From: Patellaria atrata CBS 101060
Taxonomy: Eukaryota; Ascomycota; Dothideomycetes; Patellariales; Patellariaceae
Assembly: GCA_010093705.1 (NCBI GenBank)
Contig: MU006100.1
Span: 284,745 to 331,759 of the forward strand
Direction: 5' to 3'
Length of the DNA stretch: 47,015 nt
The notes under the pieces were generated by a model. That model saw only the letters and a program-made list of their open reading frames with translations. It did not search any database and was not told the origin of the DNA. Made by a program: the position numbers and the translations under genes. Below, piece by piece: positions 32,314 through 42,426 of the stretch (its first letter is position 1; each line of letters opens with the position of its first letter).

Positions 32314-33223
32314 ATGCCCATCACCCCAGAAGAAATGAAAGCGATGTTCGAAGAGCTCGCAGACAACTACGACAAAGAAAGCGGCGGCATCTGCGCCGAC
32401 GTCGCCAAACAATTCCTCCCCCTCCTCCCTCCCATCACGAGCTCCTCCGTGGTCCACGACAACGCGTGCGGCACGGGCGGCGTGACGGAAGTGATCCTCA
32501 ACTCTCAAGACTGGAAGGGCGAGCTCCCGAGGATCTACGGAACAGATATCGCGGAGGGGATGCTGAAGCAGTTTGATGCGAAGATCGAGAAGAACGGGTG
32601 GGGGGAGAGGGTTACGACGCAGGCTATGGAAGGGAGGTGAGTTGACACTCTCTACCTTATAATTAACCCTGAGCTGCCATCCTGGGAAGAGCCTGCTTAC
32701 TGACCGAGGATACAGTGACCTTTCCGCCCTTCCTGACTCGACCTTCACCCATAGCATCTGCAACATGGGCTACTTCGCCTTCAAAGACGGGATCGCCGGC
32801 GCAAAGCACATGTACCGCACCCTCGCTCCCGGCGGTGTGCTCGTCGTAACCGGTTGGAGCAAGCCGAGGACGGTCGAACTCGCGCATCTGACTCAAAAGG
32901 TGGTCAGACCCGATGAGCCGGTGTGTTGGCCTCTCTCGGAGGACTGGAAGAATCCGAAGAAAGGCATGGGTGCGCTTGCCGAGGGTGGTTTCAAAGAGGA
33001 TAACATGGAGGTTAAGTATTTTACTGCGACCGGTGACGTTGGTAGCGGTGAGACGATAATCGGTGCTATGACGCATGGTTTTGGGAGAATGTTTAGGCAG
33101 GGGTATAGTGAGGAGGAGACGGAGAGGTGGAGGGAGGCAATGCGGGGTTTTCTTACGGATGAGGAAAAGAATGGGACATTGAAGATGGAGGCATTCGCAA
33201 TTATAGTGAAGAAGCCGGAATAA
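32314..33223 (+). CDS. Class I SAM-dependent methyltransferase (small-molecule type)
   Basis: Exons 32314-32636 and 32716-33223 give 276 residues. SAM motif I is VVHDNACGTGGVTEVIL (46-62), motif II includes the acidic end of YGTDIAEGM (75-83), and post-motif THSICNMGYFAF and LAPGGVLVVTGW correspond to motifs post-I and III of UbiE/Methyltransf_11 enzymes. The substrate is unknown. Close relatives in fungi are often annotated near natural-product genes, but I see no synthase, P450 or regulator beside it here. The start ATG follows an AACA context. The gene shows a strong C-rich to G-rich composition switch twice along its length (see findings). The 78-nt intron begins GTGAGT. It is convergent with the BSP-family gene, 307 bp away. 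Confidence 0.88.
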
Positions 33224-33530
33224 GAAAGGCTAGAAGTAGTTAAAAAGGGAAGGATAGTTGAATTCTCCACAGGAGAGATCTTAATAGCTTTGTAATGACA
33301 CATGTTCGTTTCCTCTACCAGAAAAGAGTGACTTGAATAGATTGAACAAGACGAATAGAAATCTAACATTATGACTGACTGAAAAGAGAGACACTACAAG
33401 GGTGAAAAATGTTCTCGAAGAGTGGAGCAAAAAGTGAAATGGATCGGATTAAAGAGCAGACCTGTAGTAGTAGTTTTAGCGCGTCTTTGATATCAAGTGG
33501 TTTGATTTTAATCACTCCTTGTTATTGATT
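33224..33530. other. Short spacer between convergent genes
   Basis: These 307 bp separate the stop codons of the methyltransferase (plus) and the BSP-family gene (minus). It is AT-rich and presumably holds both 3' UTRs. No other feature is seen. Confidence 0.6.
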
Positions 33531-34328
33531 TCATTCCGCATCTTTTCCTCTACCAATAACTACATCTTTGTAAGTCTTGTTGTCCTCAACTGAGGCATCT
33601 CCTACATCTTTCCGGAGGTGCTGGCCATAGTCCTTCCAGAGATTGGTGACGGAATCTCCAAACAGATACGTCCAAAATTCCTCCTCTTCATATTTCCTAT
33701 CCCGGAGCCGTTCATTTACAGCCATCACACTGCCTTCACCAAACCTTTGCTCTAGGTACTCCAGAAAATATCCTGTATGCTGATAACCTGCATCCCAGTC
33801 TCCATCCGCCTCTTTTCTCCAATGAGGAGGTACCATATCACTTTTCAGACGTACCCAATCCGCAATACCCTCAATAAGACCACCTGGAGCTGTACTGACT
33901 CCGTTCCACTGCCAGCAGTGTACCATCTCGTGTCTTATTACTCCTAGCATCTCCGATCGTTGTCGTTCTTTGGAAATCTGAGCGACGTAGTCCGTGGAAA
34001 AATGGATTTCTTTATGGTCTTGATCGATATCCTTCCCGGTGGTGTATGCTACACCGCTCATTGACCGCAAAACTAACGTGACTGAGCGTGTAGGCGGGAT
34101 GACAGAGTGTGGAGAGTAGAGAAGATGTAGCACACCTCCAACCGCTTCTTCCAGTACAGTGCTCACATCGATCTTTGAGAGAAACACGCGCGAACCTGCG
34201 TGAGACAAATCGCGGAGCTCGAGTCGAAGTAGTGGTTTCGGGAACTTGGGATGTCGTTTCTTCGGAGTTCCACTTGCCGATGCCGGAGATATTCCTTGCT
34301 GGAAGTAAAGAGGAGTTGCAGGCGGCAT
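33531..34328 (-). CDS. BSP-family (PF04450-type) HExxH protein, putative metallopeptidase
   Basis: A single exon of 265 residues. The central region has the zinc-metallopeptidase motif HEMVH (133-137) in IRHEMVHCWQWNG, followed by GGLIEGIADWVRLKSDM and a Trp/Tyr-rich GYFLEYLEQRFG, the pattern of the plant basic secretory protein / fungal BSP family (established knowledge). The first HExxH residues are intact, but proteolysis has rarely been shown for the family. The N-terminus (MPPATPLYFQQG...) is polar with no signal peptide or membrane segment, so this member is probably cytosolic despite the family name. The ATG at 34328 is the first in frame. It is divergent from STU1, 715 bp away. Confidence 0.88.
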   Translation of the reverse strand: MPPATPLYFQQGISPASASGTPKKRHPKFPKPLLRLELRDLSHAGSRVFLSKIDVSTVLEEAVGGVLHLLYSPHSVIPPTRSVTLVLRSMSGVAYTTGKDIDQDHKEIHFSTDYVAQISKERQRSEMLGVIRHEMVHCWQWNGVSTAPGGLIEGIADWVRLKSDMVPPHWRKEADGDWDAGYQHTGYFLEYLEQRFGEGSVMAVNERLRDRKYEEEEFWTYLFGDSVTNLWKDYGQHLRKDVGDASVEDNKTYKDVVIGRGKDAE

Positions 34329-35043
34329 GATATATTATCGACTTGAATGAGAGACTGGAGTATTTGTATGATACGATTGTCTAGATGTTTGGAAGTGTTC
34401 CGTTCCCTACAGTGAAGATGGTGGGGTTAGCTACTAGCAGATTGTTCCTACCTTACCTCTCGCATATCAGTTCAGACGTTAATAGCTTCTTCTACATCTT
34501 AATGAGTTAGTCGAAGAGAATACTCCATAAATCAAAGTATCAGTCTTAGAAGACAACGAATTAATAGTAAGGCAAGGTGTAATATTGAGACATCCTGTGC
34601 CAGTAGTCAGACGGTGAGAGTTCAGACGGGAGACAGTGCAGTGCATCCGTGCTGTTGCCGAACGTCATGAGTACAGCTCGTTCGAAAGACACCGTCTACA
34701 ATTGGTTTATGCTGTCATAAATACCAAAGCTCTAACATAGTTATTCCTATGCGAAAAGGTAGTGTATTGTACACACAATCCGTGAAAGAATTATAGAGCT
34801 TTGGAGCTTCGTGAGCTCTTTAAAGCTGTCGGACGAAGCTACTCGGCTAGCGGTGCCGTAGTTCGACGCGGGTGTTTCCTGAGCGCCAAAGCGTCGCGAA
34901 CTCTTTGTTGTGGTCTCCCTTGTCCCCTGTACCTGTAGTCTAAAGTACAATGACAAAACCGACCTTCCTCCCCTCCGTCACTCGACCATAAGTCACTAAA
35001 TTTCTCTCCTACTCTTCCTACACTCCTAAACTCGATCGCAGCT
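34329..35043. promoter_or_regulatory. Divergent promoter region between the BSP-family gene and STU1
   Basis: These 715 bp lie between the two divergent starts. The last 60 bp before the STU1 ATG are pyrimidine-rich, as is common in fungal leaders. No ORF with protein-like content is present. Confidence 0.6.
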
Positions 35044-38000
35044 ATGGAGGATCAAGCGGCGAATCTCCTAGCTCTCCTTAAGAAACAATCAGTTGCCGTT
35101 GATGTCAAGATAAAAGAATTCAATAGCCTCAAATCCAGCATCAAACATCTCCGAGTGCCTGAAGCTGCTCAGGCAACAATATTCGAATGTATCAAAATCG
35201 GGATTACATCCCAGGTTTCCTCCTCCTTGGTAGCTTGTGGACTCTCCAGTCTCGGACACCTCATAAAGCGTCTTCAGCTTCAAGAACAATCCTCAGTCAT
35301 CGTAGCACAAGGCAATAAACTACTCCCTATGCTACTCGACCGTTTAGGCGATGCACGCGAAAGTCACCGTGTTGCGGCCATGCAGTCCCTCTGCGAGCTC
35401 TGGACGTACTTACATGACCCTGTGGAGCGCGCAATACGGGATGATGCCATGCTTGGGAGCAATGTGCGCGCAAAAGAGATGGCCATGCAATGGATCGTCA
35501 AGGTAAATTCTACATGTAGTTCAAGAAAACGTGCAGAGATGCTAACTTGATTACAGATGAGTAAAGAGGAGGGCCTGCAGTTCAAAAGCTTTGTCCCGTA
35601 TATAGTGGCTTGCCTTGAGGATGCCGATGGTGGTGTCCGAGATTATGCTAAACATACAGTGGTGGAGCTTTTCAGGTACGGATTCTTAAGTTAATAGAGA
35701 GACGGCAATCATACTAACAATATCTACTTGAAGGACTGCACCCGAGCACGCTAAAACAGATCTCAAAAAGCAAATGAAGATGCATAACGTGAGGAGTTCA
35801 ATTTCGAACTACATCCTTTCTCAGCTTGGAGTTCCAGGCGCGGAGGTAGATATGAAGGCTTCCGCAATGTCAGCATCGATTGTATCTTCCGACCTGCAGC
35901 CAGATGCCGGATTTGCCGATAGTTTGCGCTCAGAAGACTCGTCGTCTCTCCAGGAATCAGCACAGATGGATCCGCTCTATGTTCACACTGAAAGGGAATT
36001 AAATGAAACTTTTCGTAATATGCAACCTTGCTTTGAAGGTAAAGAGACGGAAGGGAACTGGATGGCAAGAGATAAGAATACCACTAAGATAAGGCGACTT
36101 ATAAAGGGCAATGCACCATCAGACTTCCATTCTGCCTTTGTAGCAGGTGTAAGGACTATGTTGGACGGCATACTGAAGGTTGCAAACTCACTTCGAACTA
36201 CGATGTCGACTAATGGATGTCACCTAATACAAGACCTTGCAAGGGCTCTAGGGCCTGCAATAGACCCTATGACGGAAATCCTTTTGCAAAGCTTCATTAA
36301 GATGTGTGCTGCTACGAAGAATATTGCCGCACAGAATGGCAACGTCACAATGGATGTTATCATCTCAAATGTATCATACAATAACCGCTTAATGCAACAC
36401 ATATGGGCCGCTTGCCAGGATAAGAACGTACAACCTCGACAGTTCGCCTCAGGATGGTTGAAAACACTGATCAAGAAACATGCTTCACACAGATCCCAGA
36501 TAGAACATTCTGGAGGCCTAGATCTGATTGATAAATCAATTAGGAAAGGTCTTGCAGATGCGAATCCAAAGGTTAGGGAGGGTATGAGAGGAACATATTG
36601 GGCATTTTCACTGATGTGGCCAGAAAGGGCTGAAGCGTAAGTTTAAGTTACTTCCTAACAATTTCTACATGCTAAAACAGAGTCAGGATCATGGAAAACC
36701 TAGACGCAAAATCAAGAGGGTTGCTCGAGAAAGATCCTGGTAATCCTAACGCTCCTTCGTCAATGGCTTCTTCTTTCTCGAATAGTGTTGGGGCGACGAA
36801 AAAGACCATTACGTCAAAAACCTCGACACGAACAGCACTACAGGAACAGATTGCGGCTCAAAGACGAGCAGCAGCAGCAGCTGGACGCAAATTACCGGAC
36901 CGACCCAACTCAGCTCAATCAGCCTTTTCTCCTGTGAAACAATCGTCTGCTTCTGTAACTAACCGGGCACCCTCAGCAATGTCAGCTTCGCGGCCTAATG
37001 TGACATCGACGTCTTCAACTTCTGCGATAGGTCGATCCGCTTTGGGAGCTTCCTCAAGCTCTGTGGCTGGGCCTTCGAGTTCTCTCATGTCTGCGCCAGT
37101 TAGGAGACCACGCAGACCCGAGTTGGCACGTCCAGCCACTGCAGATCCATATGCAAGCAGAAAACCTGCTAAGAACGTCACTCCTTCGATGAGTCCTGTT
37201 AACAGCCCTTCAAAAGGTACGATCAAGAAATCAGTTATTAAGGACACTACCCGGAAACCCACAATCACACAGATTCCTCATAGCCCGACGACCAGTCCAA
37301 GGCGTGCCAAATCAAGAGCAGATCTTACATCCCATCGGAAAACCCCAAGTGACGGACAAGGTATTGTCCGCAGCCCATCGATAAGCCCGTCCAAAGCAGA
37401 GGACCTAACCATAGTGATGCCTATCCGTCAGCAAGGCGGCCTTCAGGATACAACTAACATCCCCCCTCGGCAGAGGCCTGCTGTCGAGAAGAATGAACCT
37501 TTGGATAACGCCCCGACAGCAGATGATGAAGGATTCACTATGGTTCTACCATCCGTAAAATTACCAAAACCGGTTGAAGATTTCACGTCTCCGAGGGGGA
37601 GCCCCCCAAAGCAATTAACCCCTCGGCGAGAGACTCCTCGACGAGAACTTGGTCCTCAGGAGCATGCTGAGAACCCGAACCCATTCACTGTAAAGCTACT
37701 CAGTAAAAACCGCAGCCCAATGCCAAAATCCCCCATCCGTCAGGAACAACAAGCTTCAGATGATGAAGTAAAGGTGTATGAAGATCCATTCGTTGCGAAT
37801 GAAGAACCACCTGCACCTGGAGAGCGAGATGAAAAGACTGTTCTTGAGGAATTGCCCATTAACGAACGGAGTCCTATCCGACGACGGAGCTTTACCGCAG
37901 AGAGCCACACCCTTCAAATGGAAGAGGACGCCGTTCCGCAGGATGAGGAGGCTCACCGAAGCCCTCATAAGATTAACAATGGCAATGAAGTCACGCAAGA

Positions 38001-38811
38001 TCGTGCTGACACATTGAGGAACAGACGTTTACTAACAAGCGGCATCGAACGCATCCGGGCAAAGACCCTTGACGCGCACGGCTTCCGCCGCTTACAAGAT
38101 CTCGTCAAATCCAACCAGGACATCTGGGGTGACAACCTCCAGAAATTTAACGACCTACTATTCGCACTGCTAGACTACCTGGAATCTCCCAACGACAGTC
38201 TTGCACCCAAAGCATCCACCATGACGCCCCTAAAAGCGCAGAACCTGAAGACTCAAACCCTCGCAACAATCAGGGCCATGATGACACTCTACAGGAAGGA
38301 AACCTCACCGCACCTTCCAGCCATCCTCCGCGCCGTCCTCATCGCGAAGAAAATGTTCGACAGCACATCGCACATGTCCTCCGAGCTCGAAAAGACGGCC
38401 GAAGAAGCAGCCAAATCAGGTCACCCAAGCGACTGCCTCAACGCCGTGCTCGCCCACCTCGAATCCATAACCACACCCTCCTCCCCCTCACCCAACCCTG
38501 AACCCGAATCCAGCACCGACAAAATTTCCCGCTCCACGACGCTCGCCCTACGCACGCTCGCGCTACTCCTCCAGTCCGCGCACGCGAGGAAAGTTAATCT
38601 GTCAGAAGAACAGGTTGGAAGATTAGGCAACGTTGCGGTCGCGTGTCTCGGTGATACCGATCCGGATGTTAGGAAGGCAGATCTGGAGTTTTGCATCGAG
38701 TTGCATGAGAGGTTGGGCCGGGAGGAGGGGTTTTGGAAGGCCCTTGGGGGAGCGAAGGAGGGGCATTTGAATTTGATTACTTATTATATCGCTAAGAGGG
38801 GACGGGAGTAG
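35044..38811 (+). CDS. STU1: CLASP-family microtubule-stabilising protein (Stu1/Cls1)
   Basis: Spindle and interphase microtubule rescue factor at kinetochores, midzone and plus ends (established knowledge of Stu1/Cls1/Peg1). Exons 35044-35502, 35557-35675, 35734-36636 and 36681-38811 give 1203 residues. TOG/HEAT arrays are visible N-terminally (LVACGLSSLGHLIKRL; MLLDRLGDARESHRVAAMQS) and at about residues 300-500 (CLASP-N type, ending KVREGMRGTYWAFSLMWPER). A Ser/Pro/Arg-rich basic linker for microtubule binding follows (about 510-930) and contains a TQIP at 690-693, which fits the S/TxIP end-binding motif. C-terminal helical repeats start at about 940 (RNRRLLTSGIERIRAKTLDA). The last 250 codons switch to a C-ending, then G-rich codon style. 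The start ATG is the first in frame and no other fits. Confidence 0.94.
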
Positions 38812-39243
38812 GGGGTTTTGTTACGCATGCGTGGCGAGAATGGCTGGACGGGATACGTACGGTGAATCAGCGAGGCGTTCAAGATTTAACGGCGTCTATA
38901 GCGAGGTTGGGGAATTGCGGCGCGCAAGCTGCTTGTTAGGGATTAGTGTTTTGGGACCTTGCGGGTGGAATTGGGCGTAAGGGTCAAAAATCGTTTGTTT
39001 GGGGAACGGAGTATGTCAGTTGCTGAAGTTCTTATGGTTGTGGTTCCTTTCGTGCATAAGGCTGTGTGGGTAGCTAGTGAATGAATATAATACCGTTATC
39101 CAACGGAATGGAGAGATGCGTGATATCCATTGGTTTCCCCCCTTGATGTGCAGAACGTGCGGTGGGGCAAACCGTCGAGGTGTAAGATAGTTATGCGGTG
39201 ATTACGATGAATGAAGCGATCAATGGGTTTGGTATAGGAGTAG

Positions 39244-39285
39244 CTATAACTATAACTATAACTAGAACTATGGCTATGGCTATAC
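39244..39285. repeat. Hexamer tandem repeat (CTATRR)n
   Basis: Seven consecutive 6-nt units: CTATAA three times, CTAGAA, CTATGG twice, then CTATAC. It lies in G-rich non-coding DNA 430 bp beyond STU1. Confidence 0.9.
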
Positions 39286-41649
39286 CAACACCCACCCTCA
39301 CTCCTCTACAGCTCTTACATCAGATGGTGGGAATTTACGTGCAAAAGGGAAAGTGTGTGTGCGTTAGAATTGTTACAAGTTCTTACGGTGGGGTTGCGAT
39401 ATCCCGTGGGGTTAGGTCTGAGGATTTGAGATGGGGCTGCGGTGGGCGGCGGCTAAAATGGGGATAAAATGGTTGGGTTCGGGATAGGGAGGAGTCGGTG
39501 GCTTGTGATCTGTGATGGAGGAGGCGTAGGGCCGTGAGTCACTTGGATCGGTATGGTCGCGGAGGCGGGGGATAAATGAGAAACTTGAGGTCTGGTGTTA
39601 CGCGTTGTTGGTCAGTTCTGGTTTTTGTCGCTTCGGGACTGACGGCCGGGCGGTAAAGTTGAGACATCGGATGATTTTGCGGCGGGTGTCTGGGGTTATA
39701 GAAGGCTTTTGTGAAACGGGTACGCATGATGTGTTTTTTTCAAGTCCCCGGAAAAGCTGATATTTCTCCTCTGGAGGTGAGAAGGCGGTTTCATTGGCGA
39801 GGTTTACGAAGCACCGGAACTGTACGTACAGATTGAGGGTTTAAGTAACCTTGATCGAATTTGAGATATATTGATCGAAGAGATTTACAAGGATTGGAGA
39901 GATATTCACAAGGAATCTCCGTTGAGACCGTAGGGCTGAAGAAATGGGGATGTACCAAGGGGTTGCGCAATGTTGGACAATGCGGGCTCGTCATCCAGTA
40001 ATAGGCATACACATATACGGTTTGTTCCACTCTCAAACGTTATGGGGTAGTATTGGGCCAGGAACAACCATAGACGGAAAACATGTCGTACCTTCTCATC
40101 GACCGCTCTTTTTGTATGTATGACTGTGCTGAAAACGATAGAAATGATGGCTGGACGAGTCTTTGCCTTCAACTGGAAAATGCTCCTTACCTACGAGGTC
40201 CGGACCTCTCCTGCAAACTGGAGGAGCTGGTTGTGTCTGGAACTGCAGCCGCATTGTTGTATACATTCAGACAACGGTTTATGTAAAACCTTACCTTTGA
40301 GCATCTAGTCTTCAACCTCATCTGGCTCGACAAGAATGGGCAAGATAATAGCTTCAGGTGAAGAAGCGGTAATGGACGTTGGATCACACCGCAGCATCTG
40401 CTGAAACTGTTGGAATCCAACCTGAAAGGCTATTGGTTTCAACGCTTCTGAAGCAACTACCGCTCTTAGCATGCACATTGTCAGATTCTTACTGAGGATA
40501 AGAGGTGGCCTTGAGTGAATATGACAGCCGTGACTGGCGTATTACTGATATCAGACCATTGATGAGCAAACTTCTGCGGAAATAGATGTAGAGTAGACAA
40601 TGAGGTTGCAAACTTCGCACCATAACGAACTGAAACCAAGAAATCTCTCTCGGCATAGAGCGATAGGATGCCGTCTCAGGGGCTATTTTTGAAGGGGACG
40701 GGAAGGATGGGGGCGCACTGATAGCTTTCCCCTTAGCTTCGCGGCAGACTCCATCGACTCCACAGAACTCCACCACTCTCTATAATTCGTTCTGGGCCTG
40801 AATTGATTGAAAATGACCTAGATAGCTTTGGGTAAGGTCGAGTCTGTATGCACGATCGTATTTGTACTTGGACGTCGTTAAACTTTGCTATTTGGGGGTT
40901 TGATATTCTCTTTTCATATCAGAAGGTTGCAGCTTGCAGTTGCTTTTCCGTGAAAGAACTTTCTTAAACAAGGCCGTGCTCGTATCATCGAAGACATGGC
41001 CTCATCTTCGTCATTCACCCTGACTCTCTGTTGACACGATCATGCACTTGATGGTAAACCAGATTTCTCGCGCCCTGACACTGACAGCCGCTCGACGCGC
41101 AATCTCTGGCAATTTAGATCTGGGGGAACTTTCGTTTTAGCTTCTCTGGGATTTAGCACACGACGAGGCTTGTACCTGAAATTGGCCTGAGCGTCGTTTC
41201 AAATCGAACTAGGGAAAAGACCGAGAGAAAGGCGTCTTTTGGCGCAGATGAGGTCCGTGAGGGACTGAGGGGACTGAGTGGGAGCGAGGGGGGAAAAAAA
41301 AGAAGCCATGACCTGAAAACTTACAACTTCAGGAAAGTTACTATGACTTTATCTGTCTAGCATCAGCGGTAACCTGCATGTAATAAAGTGATTTTCATTC
41401 GGTTCGGGTCATGTTATATTCAGGAGGCCGCCCGCTACACCAAAGTCTGAGCATGTTGATACTGTATAATAAATTTCCGACATGCGGAGAACCAGAGCCT
41501 TGGGTGACGCCCATAGCTAGTCTGTAGAGCAATAATTATGAAGTGATGAAGTACCTGAAAGGCGAAGCCGGGACGGGAACGCGGTTTCCTACTTCTGTAC
41601 CCATAAGTGATTCTGTGAAGGACGACCGAGACTGCCGAATAGTTCCAAC

Positions 41650-41680
41650 GGTAGCTACGGTAGCTACGGTAGCTACGGTA
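41650..41680. repeat. 9-bp tandem repeat of a palindrome (GGTAGCTAC)n
   Basis: Three perfect copies of GGTAGCTAC and a partial fourth (GGTA). The core GTAGCTAC is a perfect 8-bp palindrome, so this is a row of evenly spaced dyads, 9 bp apart, about 750 bp upstream of the RhoGAP ATG. Confidence 0.93.
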
Positions 41681-42426
41681 TCTGTCTCGAGCCCCGTGCC
41701 TGAGAAAGAAGGTTCGCAAGCCTTGAATTCAACGTGGAAGCCATGTCTTCTTCTTGCATCTTCCGAGTGACACTTGTACGCCCGCAGACTCTACAGGTCT
41801 CCAGACTAGTAACTGCTTTTTGACCCTTTTCGGCTTTAAAGGAGCAGACCCTGAGCGAAGCGGGTGGGAACTGGGAAAGCGGGCGCCGTGGTCGTAGTGT
41901 GCCTTTAGCTCTGCTTGCTACGAAACTACGAAAGTAGCTGGGAGTTCGTCTCGATTCTCCACCACCAAAAGCCCTTTCCAGTGCTCACTCCTGGGGCCTC
42001 CATCAGACGATTGACCTGGTTCTCCCATTGGCTGCTCTTTTCTTGTCACCATCTTTTCTTACACAAGCCTCACACCCTCTCTCGTCCCTGCAAAAGACCG
42101 CTTCTCCTTCTTGAACCATCTTCGGAGGGGGCGAATACCTGTGGAGGACACAAGCAACGACTGGTCCTAACGGCTTCTTACCATTGCTTCTCTGTTGAAT
42201 TTGTTTAGCATTATTCTCCTTAACGAAGGTCGGCCATCTCGTTCGTTTCTTATTCTTCTGTTCGATTGTGGGTTCAGGGTTTCAGCTGGCCCGCAAACAC
42301 AATCCTGCAACACCAGCCGATAACCCGATAACCCCCAACGCGCTCCTCATCTGTTCGAATCGTGCCCATTTAGGACCATCTGCAGCGATTCCTGTTGACT
42401 ACCATTCGAAATACCAACTCGCGTTC

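Larger units (their letters stand above)
38812..42426. other. Intergenic spacer (3.6 kb) with short tandem repeats
   Basis: No convincing gene lies between STU1 and the RhoGAP gene. 38812-39640 is G-rich on the plus strand and continues the STU1 3' composition. Tandem repeats occur at 39244-39285 and 41650-41680. From about 41900 to 42426 the DNA is pyrimidine-rich and probably the RhoGAP promoter and leader. An ORF at 42268-42426 runs into the RhoGAP first exon but begins with GTG, not ATG. Confidence 0.6.

Noticed and set aside
31168-33369. Secondary-metabolite gene cluster around the SAM methyltransferase
   Set aside because: Neighbours are METTL16, a BSP-family protein and CLASP; no synthase, oxidase, cluster transporter or regulator is present.
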